From assembly GCA_038363925.1 (NCBI GenBank), contig JAQQWL010000013.1:1240001-1304000 (forward strand): DNA of 64,000 nucleotides, written 5' to 3'. Shown here piece after piece: positions 23,613 to 37,427 of this stretch. Under the pieces are notes generated by a model. The model made no database searches, had not been told where the DNA came from, and saw only the letters and a program-made list of their open reading frames with translations. A program made the translations under genes and the position numbers. Position 1 is the first letter of the stretch; each line of letters begins with the position of its first letter. The DNA is from Apiospora phragmitis (lineage: Eukaryota; Ascomycota; Sordariomycetes; Amphisphaeriales; Apiosporaceae).

Positions 23613-25325
23613 ACCAAATAGACATCGGGACCCCACTGGGAAGTCTGCGCATAGACACTGAGAAAAGTTCATACTTGAATTCACCTCGTCAACCACTATG
23701 GTATACAGATAGAAGCAGAGAAGCGCATAATATCTTCTCGGAAGATGATTAAAACTTGATAGAAAGATAAATATAATGCTTGTTCAGATATCTACCGCGA
23801 CATGCACGCTAGGTAACTTCATCAGACGCAAAGGCAAATCATGAATACAACTGTCTATACAATGTGCGGTGCAGTCCAGCATTGACGGATGTAGATCAGC
23901 ATACGACAGACCACACATGCTACTGTGGTCTACTCAATTGAGACGGCACTTGTAGCCCTGTCTTTCATCAACAAACCCAGATGATCCAATTCCCCAGTCC
24001 AGTCCACTTCAATCAATCTCAGGGAAAAGTTGGGGCCACGCCATTGCCGAATTCCACAGCCCTAGGCCTACTCTCTGCTGCAAGAAGAACGCAAGAGAAG
24101 AAATAGGAATAGTGTTGGGCCGCTAAGAGAGACGAATGCTCTGAGTCGACTAATCATTTTGCGTTCTCTAGCTTGACTCCTCTCGCAAACTCCTTCTTCC
24201 AGTCTTCATTATTTGTTAGAGAACAAGAGAGCGAGTGAGGCCTTTTCTGTTGCGGCGTCTACCCGTCCACTGAGCGAGAAGACCTTGTCTTTTGTTTGCT
24301 ATGCTCTAGCTCTCTTTCGGGACCGCGTCATCTTCCCGAGACACACACACTTACACACACACCGTTCGCTTCTGCTTCTACTTCTCTTGTACACGTAGTC
24401 TCGATAAAACAGCGGTAGTAGCAGAGAGTAGCGCGCGCCTTGTAGCGCACGCACAGTCCCGTTTGGTCGCGCGCCCTTGGGGGTGCTCGTTGGTTGGGGC
24501 AACTAAGGGAGGCATGCTGCTCTCTCTGGGTAGATGTTGTTGTTGTTGGTTTCGGTATCACCGTAGATCAACGAGAGGAGGAAAAGAGGGGCCATTGTCG
24601 GTTGGTGAGGAAATGATCAAGACGTCTATATGCCCTCACCACCGTTGTTGCTTTACACCCCTCTTCCCCGGAGTAGCGAGTGAGGTCGTGACACTACTAG
24701 TACATGTTCCTGAGTTCGATGATCGTTTCGTGGAATGCGGCGGGTGGGTCGTGGACTGGCCAGGTTTGCGATGTTGGTGGGACAGAGAGAATAGTATCTA
24801 TCTTCCGTTTGTACCTCGTGCCCTGTATTACGTTTCTATTTAGCCCCATGAGCCCCTTTTTGAGAAAAATATTCCTCACCGTCATGATGGAAGAAGCCGG
24901 CCGCTGCGGTCGTAGCGACTGGGGTTGGTTCGTCGCTTACCGGAGAGGAGGATTGGTGGTGTCGGCGACATGGTCAAGGGACTAAGGGGCTCCTATGACA
25001 AGGTTTCGGGATGTGATGGCAGCGTTAGACGTTTCTGGTGGTGCTTCTTCGGCAGAATACCCATCGAAGTAATGCACCTAGGACGGACGGGAGTTGGAGA
25101 GTTGGGCTTATCGGCAAAAGCTTGGTTATGTTTAGCGACTCCGAAGCAGCTGTCATCATGAGCTATGCGGTAGCTATTTACCGGGTAGACGGGACACACA
25201 TCTATATTCCATTACTTATCCCTATATGACGCCTCCGCCAACTCGTCGACGTTGGGCAGATCTACGTCCTACATCGTGGTGTTCTCTTGGCAGAAACAAA
25301 GATCTGTCTGCCATGCACGCCGTTA

Positions 25326-25368
25326 TGTGTGTGTGTGTGTGTGTGTGTGCGCGTGTGTGCTTGTGTGT
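25326..25368. repeat. GT microsatellite
   Basis: Twelve perfect TG units (25326-25349) continue as an interrupted GT/GC tract to 25368. It is non-coding and likely length-polymorphic. Confidence 0.9.
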
Positions 25369-28300
25369 CAAGCAAGAGCGAACGACCGGCAGGTTCATAT
25401 TGGTGTAACCTGGGGTCTTCAACACTTCGGGTGGAATGGCGTGTGCTCGAGCCGGATTTGGATGCGAGATGTCATATCCTGTCTCCTGGAGGGTACGTAC
25501 TCAACGATAGAGAAGGATCCCAAACAAATACATCAGCTAGGTAGTTTCTGTCCCTCTACTTTGGCGGCAGGTACCCCCTCCCTCCTTCATCGGTCATCGA
25601 TAGGACTAACTGGATGATTACTGAACATTGGGCGGGGATACCGGTCAGGCTAGACAAAATTGCCTCGTCCAGGGCGTAGGACCGCCTTGCTTGCTTGCAG
25701 ACCGGACTCCGGGGTCATCCCGTTGGTCTTCAAAATTCCGAGCCTGTTGGCTGGCTGTTGGCTGGCATGTCACTTGCTGGGAGGCCTGCCCCGAGACTCC
25801 TGAACCAAGCATTGCCCGGTACGCGATGTAGACTTGTCTTGTAGCGTATAGATGAGCTGAGATCTCTCCTCTCCAGGTTTTGGGGTGACTCCATGACCGA
25901 CCAGAACAACCAGGTGCTATGAGACATGGCGCTGCCAGCGTATCTGTAAGGAACTTTCCAGGTTCTTGACAGAAACCTACAGCACATGGCGCAGCCTCTC
26001 CTTGCATTCTAGGTCGGGTCATCCCGAACAAAAAGGAGACTAACATTTCCCTGCTCTACTGAGAATCCCGAGATTTTACCCGAGATTTTACCAGAGATGG
26101 GGCTAGAGATAGGGGAAATGTTCGCGAATGCATTTTTATCATCACCTCCGACCCCTCAAGCGATATCGACTCGACTGGCCATAAGCGAACGCGTCGTTCA
26201 CGAGCTATTTCTTACCCTTGAGCGTGGTGAGCCCGTTTGCATGAAAAGGGCCTAGTTCACACGGAAACTTGCGTGCCCAGTTGATTACACGCAAGGAAAT
26301 TGCAGACGGAGGAGAATTTCGTAAGAAAATGGGAGACCTGACGCGTCCGCTCTCGAAGCTGAAAACCGGGACGTAGCGGGCATTGACACTGCGATGATCG
26401 CGGCCAGGTGGTCAACGCCATCCTCTTTACCTGAGGGGAGACCCTTTGAAGTGCAGATACAATCGACATCACGCAGTAAACCAGCTCCAAATGTCCTTGT
26501 AAGCCATGCTCAGCCGCATATGCTCATTCGCATCGTGGCCCATGGTTTTCAGCACCCACACCTGGTCTATTTGATTGTTTCCTCGCCATATCAATATATC
26601 TAGGGCTATTTCTTCGGCGTAATGGTTAAACTTGTAACCAGACCTGACCTCGATAACTAAATCAAGCCCGCCTGATAAATATAGGAGTTACTGAGCGACC
26701 TCTCCCTGGTCTTTCAGGTTGGGGCTCGATCACATGTCCATGCAACGTCCTTTACTCTAGAAGTCTAGATGAAGAAAGCATGTTTTAGAGCGAGCGGACG
26801 TCAGCCTGAGATGGATCTCTTCAGGATAATCTGTGCTGGAGAGGTTGGTAGAGGATGAGACCCTGCCACATTCGGAAATGGGAAGCGAACAGATGCGGAA
26901 AGTGAGGTCTGAAAGAGCGTTAGCCCCTGTGAGTTGAGATCTTGAGAAACAATACTAGGAAATCAACGCTTCAGGTTGAGGAATATGGCCTGATTTCCAG
27001 AGACCACATGCCGGCAGATGGGATACAGGACACTTCACTTCTCGTCTCGCATTGTGGTGCAAAGGCTTCTGGCAATCCCATACCAGCTTGCATGCGGGTC
27101 TCAAACTCGAACTGTCAGTCCGGGCACTGGCGAGAAACATACTTCCGGTACGTAGAGGGAGAGCAACGATAAGTGAAATCCACGAGGTTCCTTGGCTGGC
27201 CGTCGGAGGGAAGGGCAGGTGTTTGTTCCTTTGGACTTGCTGCATGCATGATTCGCGATAGCCGGCTGCCATTGGCCACGGAGGTTAAATTGCAGGGGCC
27301 CTCAATCACCTTGACCGCGGCCAGCAGATGCCAATGAGAACACCTCTCCTTGCAGAAATGCTGTACTTCGGGTATGACCCTCAGTATCACTGCAGTAGAG
27401 CCGTGCCGGAATTAATAGACCGGCCATCTCTCAAACCTCTGTCTGGCGATGGCCTGGTATGTTGCACTATGCTGTCAGCAAGTCATTGGCTTCTTCTCTT
27501 CAGGCTCCATCACCCCATCACTCCAGAGCAAGTCGGGCAAGATTTACAGTTTACTAGCGAGTATTGCCTCCGTCACCTTGCAGCTGGAGTGGACACGTAA
27601 TCATCGCCTGGCTTGGTTATCACATTCGGGGGTTGATCAGAGGTCAGGGCCAGCTGCTTCCGCGATACTATGTGTATAGCGCCGGTAGATGGTAGGGCCT
27701 TTGGAAAAGTAGAGGGCTGGCCTCGTCGCCGTGTAAAGTGGGCGCTCCAAAATATCCGACTGTTCGCATCCACATACCGGAGCAAGTCTCATCTGTCTCA
27801 TGTAGAGTGATGGTCGCTTGCTGTTTCGTAATTAGCAGTGTTTTGGACTCACCGAGTTCCGTGTGAACAACAGCAAGCCTGGCTCTGTAGTCTGGCCAGG
27901 GCTGTTCGGGAAGCTGCAGTATTTGGCGCAGGTGCTGGAGGCTTTGCGTAACCCGAGAAAGCCCTTGGCTGGCTGCATATCGAGTCATTTATCACAAATG
28001 ACAGTTTTCGCTTGGTCAACTGCTGTGGCAACCGCCCTGTTGAGAGAAGCAGCGCCCAATTGCGCTGTGAGTATTTCTGGACAACAGAACGAGGAAAGTC
28101 GATGGGATACTCTGATACTTGGGATCGGTACCCGGCGGAACGACACAGATTGCTGACCATCTACAGTACACTGCACCTCTGGGGGGATATTGAGACCAAG
28201 CAGGGCTGAAATGTTAACGTCTCTAAGCCTCCCCCCACTGAACGGGTGCCCCCAACAGCATTCTAGAATGCAGAGCTGCAAGCCAGTCATCGACGGAGCG

Positions 28301-28432
28301 TGGACGAATAACAGCTAGCCTCCCTCGATGGGCAAGCTTCGGGACGGTATGCGTGTATTCGGTCGAAGGCTGTCGCTCGTTGAAGCCACCCCCTCCCCTC
28401 CCGAGCATCACATAGCATAGCACATAGCAGGT

Positions 28433-28452
28433 AGATGGATGGATGGATGATG
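28433..28452. repeat. GGAT/GATG short tandem repeat
   Basis: About four copies of the tetranucleotide GATG in intergenic DNA. Confidence 0.6.
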
Positions 28453-31400
28453 GTCTCAGGCAAAGTTGGGCCGCTAGTGAGCCTGAACTCGCAAGAGCAT
28501 CCGATAAACTCCAGGGCCGTTTCCGAGTGGCACGGTCTTTAACGTCCGGTCCCATTTCCGTCCCTCTTTTGCCAGGCGCTCTGGGCGGGACCAGTGCACC
28601 GATGGCGTTAGTCGAAGCCGAAGCTCGTCGCCTCAAAGCTTCGCGTTCCTGGTTTAAGGTTGATGGAAGCGACACCATGTCAACGACTCAACGTCTGAGC
28701 CGACGAAGCCATCCCATTCCGGCTCGAGTAAGGCGCGAAGGATTTCAAGTCACACCGGTGGGTGCTTGGGGCGTCCCTGGCTGCAATTGGCTAGTAGTAC
28801 GGCCAAACGGTGCGTGTGGCTACAAAAGTGAGTAGGTATCTGAAGTATGTAATCAAGGATGTGAGGGGCATCCAACTTTGCCTTGTATCACTAATAAAAT
28901 ATTCAACGAGGTTAATAAGGCTAGATGGGGAATTCACTGAGAGGAATGGGCTCATCTACCTGATTTAGGTACTAAGTAAGTACTTTGGCAAGAAACGACG
29001 TTGATCAAGGTTGACTCGCAGTGGCTATTAGAACACCCCTTTTTCCCGCTTACATTTTATTCGTTATTGATTTTACCTATCTCTTTATCTGATTTGATTT
29101 GAGTAGTTTCCCCTTTACTGCTAGAAGCTTGGGATGGAGGGACGGACGGAGTTTCTCGGCTTGGCCCCCTTGAGCAGAAGTGAGGGGCTCTCTAACCTTA
29201 CACGACCTACCTACATTTCTCTACAACACGTCTCTAGCTTCCTTGGGTAACTATGGGCTCACTGTAGAATGAGTACGTCACCCCAAAGCTCATTTCTATT
29301 TCTTACTGTACTGTCCCGAACCACACCACTGTGCTTGAAACTTGACAGTTGCCACCGCTACGCTATGTATCTTGATTAGAGGTAATAGGAGAAGGTGGTA
29401 TTGTCTTCTGACTTCATTCTCCACTTCTCCATTCCATCTGTTCTTGTTCCTATTCCCCTTCGAGATTGGCTCCGGCCCTGGCGAAGTAACCTCGATCGTT
29501 TCTCCACACCACAGGCTTCTCCTTGCCGACGATGCCTTTCGACACGTTGGACCCTGGCTCATATTAGACCGTTACCATGTGTGACCCCTGCCGTGGCTTG
29601 TGCCCATGCATCTCTGACTTGCTTTCTGCACGCGATACTGTAGGATGGAGATGGGGTGCTATGTGGTGCCATGTAATGGGATTCGACACCTTATCTGCAC
29701 ACGTACACACCCACACACATCTGCTCTCGACTTACTAAAAAGAAAAAAGGGCCAAGCACCCGTTTCTGGCCTATGGCGTGTACTCGAAAGGAGACCTAGG
29801 TTCGTCAGAGATCGGTCACATCACACAAGATCTGGGACGTCGGAGTGAACGATCCAGCTTGCTTATGTGAGTAGCAGCAGCACTGCGCAGTTGCGAGTCC
29901 AGTCGTGGCGATTAAGCTGTTGCAAGTTTACGTGCTCTGCGCAGTCTCGATTCCATCTGGCAGTAGATCCAGATTAAAACAACACGGCCCGTTCCGACAC
30001 GAAACTGAACTCGAGAACCGCAGGGGCTTGCAAACCTTCCATGGGGGGGATGGATGGGGCCATCAGAAGATGGAGACCTCGAGCAGAAGAAGAAAGTACA
30101 TGTGCATACGACTTCACTTACCTAACCTTGACTTGTGTGGTCACAGGGCTTTTTTAACCCACTTTGCCCGAATTATACCTTGATGCAGCTGGAGGGCCAT
30201 CTGCAATCGCCAAGGCGCAAGTGCCGTTTTCTGATTTGGTCGTCCTCCAACAGTTCCTGCAGCTATTGGACACGACTTTTCAAGCCGTGATCGACTCGGC
30301 ACCTGCTATGGAACACCGGGCCTCAGCACTGCAGTGGCTCTTCAAACGGTCATGGAACCCGTCATCTGAAACAGCCCAGTCTGGACATGGGAATTCTTCT
30401 GCTCCTTTCTTTAGCCGTGGCCGCGAAGATAGGACCGGCCCATACTGTCGAAACCTCAAGTTTGCGACCGACCTAGCGGCAGCCTGCTTAAGCGACTTAT
30501 TGGATGATGCGGTGCATGACTGTGAGCTAACACTATATTAAGCACGCATTGTACATACAGCTAGAGAACATTTGTCCACTTCTGGGGCCAAGCAAAATCG
30601 GTTATTGGTGAATCCGACTATGTCCCATCTGGGATGGCTTCCCCAAGCCAGCCTCAAGCCTCGGGTATCTCTCAACATCATTGGTTGAGCATCCGGACTG
30701 AACCCAACTGCATGCTGAGGATGTATGTACCTACCCAAGCTAACTGCGCTCCACAACAGCCGTTGATTGGTCTAACGGAGGAGGGTGCCTCCATCACCAA
30801 GTACATCTTCCAGTACATCCAGCAGCCCTACATATGTTTAATGTAAGCTTTGCAATAGAGTTCGGGGCCGACATCGACAGGAGAGACACCGGCCGTCGTA
30901 TGAACCATCTCTCACTCACTTGGCTTCATTCGCAGCCAAACTGGATCCGTGGCTGGGGCTAAGCTGGTCTTGGTATCAGTTTAGAAAACTTCCAGAGGGC
31001 CACACGTGTCAGACGGGATCATCGACAACGTTAATGCCATTGAATGGACTTGGCTTTTCTTTTTCTACTCTACGTCCGTACCTTCCGGGGGCCCCACTCA
31101 GCTGGCTCAAGAAGTTACATATTGGCACACCACAGCCGTTAGAGCCAAGCCTTGGTCGCTGTGGTTCGGTCGTTGCCGAGCAGTGTAATGGACGGGTCCC
31201 AACCGGCCCTGGACGTATCGTGGTTCGTCAAGGTAGGGCCGAAACCATTCTAGGGACTTTTCCACTTGGGGATATCGGTTTTCTCTATAGCAGCAGACGC
31301 CTGGAAGCATCGCCTGAGTCTGACGACTCAGCTGGAACTCGAGCACTGGGGCGAGTTACGAGCTCGGTCTAATATGAATACTGCACTACGGAAGGCAGCG

Positions 31401-34068
31401 TGTGCCCCTTTAACATGGCCTCCAGCCTTTCCCTCGCCATAGAGACAGAGTTCTCGCCCGAAATGGCAAAGTACAGGTTACCTCTGACTGGAGGGGCCGG
31501 TAGTCAAATGCAAGACACACGAAGCCCAGGATCTTCTGATCTGAATGGCAGGCTCCGACTTCACATCGCCCATGACGCTCATATGGGTGTCATGCAGGTA
31601 GCCGAGGACTGAATACCAACCTTGGCCAGGTAGATCCCTTCCTAATCACCAGCAGTGTTTGTGGCGTCTCGTAGAGGGATAGGGAGGGTAGCTGCAGATC
31701 TTGATGCACGAGGTATGAGTTTTCGCAAGACCTCCAGTATGTAAGCTGTTTCCGCACAATATCCACCCCTCCAGCATCACATATACATCATCCACCACTG
31801 CAACTGGCTGTTAACTCACGTACTCGACTTACAAGTTGCTATGCTATACGGCGTAATGCGGCCAGAATACATGAAACAGGCATCTGACTTCGAAAGGTTT
31901 GGTGTAATTTCGATGCCAGCGCACATCAGGAGGTCTTCTGCCCCCAAACAAGGCAAGTCATGGTACTGAGGTGATGACCAGAGATTTGTTTGGCCCGTGA
32001 GGCTAGATCGACTAGAGCAACGACTTGAGCTATAAGCCTTACACTCATAGCGTGGTTGCTTGCGTTGCCTGTGAGGTATGTGGGATATCGAATACTGCCA
32101 TACAGCGCTCCAGTCAGCTAGGACCTTCCCACGCTCCTTTGCGCTTTACAGCACTTGGAGGAGAAGATAACTTACACTGCCCACGCGCGTTCGACCGATA
32201 TATGATCACTAATTACGGACCATGGGTCTGTGGCTGTAGACTTTGGACCTTCTTGGGCCCTTCCATTCAACACTACAATTCAGCTTAGTAGGCTTCGAGC
32301 ATACAGACTACCTACCCCAATCATCTTCAGGACCGCTTTCGGCCCATGGTGACTGCCCGCCACTTACCTCATGCCCTATACGTAGGTGCTGTCTCGATCT
32401 TGCTGTTTAAAAAAAACCATGCCTGACTTCTCCTGAGTTGACAAGATCATACAAGAGTCACACTCTAGCGCCTGACGCCTCCATCCCCACCGACTATCGT
32501 CTATGCAGCCACTGCAACAAGTCCATGAGAACAACAAGCTTTGATCCGTGCTCGTCGCCGTGGTACAAGCAGTCTAGCTCCTGGAACTCTCTATCCTTCC
32601 TCGCATGGTCCTTGTGTCTTCGGGAGCCACGCCAGGGGCTCGGAGCTAACGCCTAGGTATATAGATTCCCTTTCCTCCTTAACCATGGCATCTCGGTTTC
32701 AACTTGGCCTAGCCATACCAACCAAGTTGACAAGAACAGTCAAAGACGCTCCTGTTACATTCCACACCAGTTTGAACCAGCTCACTCATCTTCCTGTTGG
32801 GCCAGACTCGAAATCCAAGCATCCTCATAAAAGACACGATTACTTGCCCCGGTTGGTCCGACACCGATGTTCGCCGATACATAACACTGAAAAGCTGAAA
32901 GTTCTCGAGTTTTGGTTTCACTATAGAGTAGGTACGCATGCTCTTTCCAAATGCCCCTCAACTTCGCGAATCCTTCTTTCTATCAGTCCAATTATTTCAA
33001 CGCATATGCATGTGCGCAACGAAGAAGGGGCTCTTGCCGTGTCTGGTCCCGAGGGTTTGGGGCCAGTGGCGCTTTAGCCATTCTTCAGCGGAGACTGGAT
33101 GGATCAATCATAGGGTCGGAATCAATGGGCATGGCGCTGATCGACTGACAGGAACGTTTTGTAAGTCTTGCATATCAGACAGCCCATACCATCTCTCTCC
33201 GATGCTGTCGCATAGCGCCATTCGACTCGGGAAGCCCATGCAGCCACGTCAGAGCGCAAACATGGTATTGATAGGATGGTTCGGAGGCGGCATGACCGGT
33301 ACATACCTCGGGGGCCAGTCAGAACCACAGAATACGATGAAGACGGCGGCGCCCCTTTGAAACCATGGGGCCAAAAAACGCCATGACGGTTTCGATACTT
33401 GGCTGCTTGGGCACCGAACCCGCGGCTACCTGCCAGTACCTACGCTATGGCATTCATGGTTCCTCCGGCGGCCTGACATTCTTCTTCTGTTTTTGTTTGT
33501 TGGTCGCGGGACTGTTGACGGAACTGGCAACTGTCGGGAAGCCAAGCTGACGACCAATGGAAAATACAGGTACAGGGCAGAGCAGCCGCGCGATTGGATT
33601 ACTTGGCGACAGAGGATTATCGCTGGGCTAGACCAGGCCATACCCTTGATTGAGAAGTCGAGCGAGTGAGCAACACCCCTAACACCCTTTCCATCCAGGT
33701 CAATGGCCATCTCCGTACCCGTACCCTTATTGCTGTACCCATCCATCTGCGCTAAAAGTGACTTGACCGGGGAGGGGGAGGGGGTCGTATGTGCGGCGCA
33801 GACACGCACCCCTACATTACATTATTGTCCCCATGGACAGACTGAACCGAACTTGGAGCGCTGACTTGGGCCCAACATGGATACCTTTAGCCCTGCAGAA
33901 CCAGACGAAGTACGGAACACGCACCGTTTGTAACTGAGAGCGACGCCGGTTTCGACTGGGAATTTCTGCTTATGAGTACCAATTCTCTCCATAAGGTGAA
34001 GCCTGATCCTTTGGTTGTTTGTTATGTTATTGTACATCAGCATCATCGCCATCATTCTTACTCGACCT

Positions 34069-34086
34069 CTCTCTCTCTCTCCTCCC
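34069..34086. repeat. CT tract upstream of the NDT80-family gene
   Basis: A pure pyrimidine CT run in the long upstream region of the transcription-factor gene. Such tracts are common in fungal promoters and 5' UTRs. Confidence 0.6.
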
Positions 34087-35086
34087 ATTTCTCTTCTCTC
34101 CATCCTTCGTGCCTTTTCACCTGAAATGGTTTTTACGGAGCTGGCAGGCGCGATCTGAGCTTGCGCATGCCGGTTCTCTAACCCAAAGTACGTGATTGAC
34201 CTATCAGCTGCTCCGAAAGGAAAAAACAAAACAGAGAGATATTTGGTCCACGGACGGGGAGTTACACTGTGGTTCATGGTCGCAGGCAAGGCGAAAGCGT
34301 GGTTGGTGTGCATCACATCGAACCTCTCCAGGAAACGCTAGTGAGTACTACATGCCTCATATTGATATGTCAAGATGTTCCAACACCTTATACCACGACC
34401 TCACTTTCCCACAACCACCACGAATCTGCTTTGGCTCCCCTGCAATCAATTCTAATCCTACCTTGGGGTTGCCCGGCTGCGCAAAAAAGGAAGCGAGCCG
34501 GACCCGAGGGAGGCTTGCCTCTTTAAATCCCCATCCTGCGCCTCTCTTCATGTAGGAGACACTTCCTGGAATTCCCTGGGAGGTACAGGAAATGTCACTT
34601 TGCCTCCCCATGAACTGCACTTGTACTACCCCAGGAGCAGTCCTCTGTGGCCTAGTGGCACGATAAAAAACAACAACCGTTATCTTAGATGATTAGTCGT
34701 CCCCCCAGCCAGCGGATGTTGCTTTCTTGTTCATGCACGCCAGCCAACCGGAAGAGGACGGTGTCTATCATCTTACCATGCTATAGTTAAAGTCAGACAT
34801 GCAATCGATACACCTCTCACGTCCTTCTCTCTTCCCGTCCTGCCTTCGACTTCCTCCCCCCCCCTCCTCGAAACTGACCACGGTTATGCAGCCTACAGGC
34901 AGACCGCTAATAGTCACAGTCACCCGCTGCAGACGGACCCTGCGAATCATGTCCACCCCTGAACTCTCCAATCCTATGAACATGGAATCTTGGGAAAACG
35001 GCCTTCTATCTCTCCAGACACCAACAACTAGCTGCCATTCCCAATGAATCAACACCAAAGGCTGACCTGTGTTTCTCGCTGGACAG

Positions 35087-37427
35087 GACTTCGAGTCTCC
35101 GCCGTCCGGGCTGGACTACCTCGATATACCAACTCCGTCTGAGATGAGGTTAGTTACAAGCCTCCCTCCCCTTATCCTACTTCTGGTCCGTTACGGATTC
35201 CCCCTTCATCCCAAAAATGCCTATATATCATATCCACTAGAGTATGAAGCTCGCAATTCATTATCATGTCTCGCAGCGTAAGTGCTGTGGCCATTGGCGA
35301 TGTTCAGGGCTACCAGTCGGGCAGCCCTGGTCGCCTACATACAGTGACTCTTGGCCGACATTTGCATTCTACGGTGCTATAGGTCCGAAATCAAGGAGCA
35401 TGGTTGTCTGCGCCACCAGAGCGGGAAGTACCACTGGTTGCAGGCAGTGCTTCTCGGTTCACCAGCATGTCCAAGTGGTTCACACTTTCCGATCGGTACC
35501 CGCACTTTTTCGTGCCACGTTAAATGTTGGTTGTCATACCCATGTGGCACTTGAGCGCTGTCTCGTATGGGGTTGCAATACAACATTGCCGTGGCAGCCT
35601 TGCACACCATTCACGATCTATCTATCTTTCTATCTATCTGCTATAGTACCCTTGCTGATGTGCGCCGACAACAAGATTCACCCAAGACTCCAACAACTCC
35701 TCATTAACGACGTTAGAAAGTCACCTACCACCGCCCGTAATCTTTCCAGCAACTGTGCCCCTTCTCAACGCGTCCACGGGGTTTCCTCCGGAGCACAGCA
35801 CATTTTACCACCCCGCTTCAAGTTACCTGGACGTTAGGCCACGGCTCGGCTCTAGGTACGTCGCATACAATGAATCTCTCCGAGTTTTATTATGTCATGC
35901 AATGATCTAACAAAGGGTGGTTTGATTTGCTCACGACAGCTATAGCACGTCCTCGGTGGGCATGGCAAATGCGCCTCGATCCCACCCGCTTCCAAACCTA
36001 GGATACAAGACGACCAGAGACATCTACTCATCAGTGACTCCTGGGTACACCAGAGCACTAGAGCACCCGCAGAGATCACCACCATTTTCAGTCCATTCTC
36101 GGCGGCACCCACTGTCGCCGACACCAAGTCCTGGACTCGGATTCACAACAAACCCCATCAGGACCATGGATCCGCCATACGGCGCCAAAAGCAACCAGAA
36201 TATCCCCCCTCTTCAGGGCATGCAACAACATGGACAGCTCGCCTATTCTACGGGGCACAGTCCCATCAAGGTCGAGATCAACGGCACTATTGATAAGGGC
36301 TTCTTCCTTTCCGAGAACGAGTGGACTTGCTACAGACGAAACTACTTCTCGTGTATCTGCTCCTACAGCCTGACGCCAAATTACCCTGGCGCTGCCATGC
36401 ATTACACACCGAATTCGAGCGCGACCCATTACGAGGTGCATGGGTTTGCCATGTCCATCTCAGCTATGGTCCATGAAAGTGACACGCACACCATTGATCT
36501 GGTTCAACATACCCCGAAGCGGGATAAGGGTCCCGTTTCTAGGCCCGATAGGTGGAGCTTAATCCCAAACCACCCCAGCAGACACCACACCCATTGGGAA
36601 CGCTATATCCTGACAGCCACGGCCATAGCCACCGACTGGGAGTTGGTCCAGCATCAGGAGGCCTATACGAAGGCTTCAACCAGCCGCCGAGTGGGCATCC
36701 AACTGAGCATACGTTCGAGCGAATCCAGTTCAAACAAGCAACTGCGAACAACGGAAAGCGAAGGGCTGCCCAGCAATATTATCATCTCGTCGTTGAATTG
36801 CATGCTCATGTGGGTGAGATTGGCCGGGGCGTAGCGGACCAATGGATGAAGGTGGCACACAGGAAGTCGGCCAAGATGATTGTTCGAGGGCGCTCTCCAG
36901 GGCACTACCAGTCAGAAAGGAGAGGCAGTACAAGCAGCGGCCCCGGAGCTGCAGGGGGGTCTCTCAGCGGATATGCGCCTCAAATGCAAGACTATGGCCC
37001 AGGGAGTTCTATGCTTGGGTCCTCCTACAACACGGGCAGCTATGAGCATCGCGGCCAATACAGTGGCCGCAATCGTCCTCATGATCTGCCCATGGAGCCT
37101 GTCATGTCGGTGGAGGATGTCAAGGCTCTCGAGAGCAGCAAAGATTATCAGTATTATCCGACGCCGATTTACGAAGGAAACGACAACCGACAAGGCATCG
37201 AGATGTTCACACACCGGGGTGATCCGGAGCCCGTGGGGACGTCGATGGCTGACAACATGGAGCTCTCGGCCTCGAGGCTCAAGCACGAGCATGACAGCAC
37301 GCTGCCTAGCCTCTTTTACCCGAACCCGAGCACCGCTTACAACAACATTTCGAGAGGGTGCAATCGCTTCGAGGGCAAACCGACCTCTGCGGGTTACTAT
37401 CCGCAGATGCTGCCACAATCGACGTAG
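35087..37427 (+). CDS. NDT80/PhoG-domain transcription factor of the VIB-1/XprG type, one frameshift; 5' exon(s) unresolved
   Basis: Exons seen: 35087-35148 (SPPSGLDYLDIPTPSEM), 35676-35855 (TTLESHLPPPVIFPAT) and 35940-37427. Phases match across introns of 527 and 84 nt. Upstream of 35087 the frame stops at 35063 without an ATG, so at least one 5' exon is missing from this model. The third exon carries ANAPRSHPLPNLGYKTTRDI and SPTPSPGLGF, then the NDT80/PhoG DNA-binding domain (about 36230-36900): SPIKVEINGTIDKGFFLSEN, EWTCYRRNYFSCICSYSL, TEHTFERIQFKQATANNG, KRRAAQQYYHLVVELHAHVG, KVAHRKSAKMIVRGRSPGHY. The tail ends FEGKPTSAGYYP. In Neurospora and Aspergillus this family controls starvation-induced proteases, carbon response and heterokaryon incompatibility. 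One base is missing near 36550-36553, where VSRPDR should continue into VELNPKPPQQTPHPLG; uncorrected, the domain is split in two frames. Confidence 0.88.

Larger units (their letters stand above)
23613..35086. other. Gene-poor region of about 11.5 kb upstream of the NDT80-family gene
   Basis: No frame longer than about 150 codons and none with recognisable motifs or consistent splice partners. It contains simple repeats (GT tract near 25.3 kb, GGAT repeats near 28.4 kb, CT tract near 34.07 kb) and pyrimidine-rich stretches. Part of the right end probably belongs to the 5' UTR or unassigned first exon(s) of the NDT80-family gene. I see no transposon ends, tRNA or rRNA genes. Base composition is ordinary, not strongly AT-biased, so this does not look like heavily RIP-mutated transposon debris. 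Confidence 0.55.

Noticed and set aside
23613..35086. Transposon graveyard mutated by RIP
   Set aside because: Base composition is not strongly AT-biased, and no terminal repeats, reverse-transcriptase or transposase fragments were recognised.
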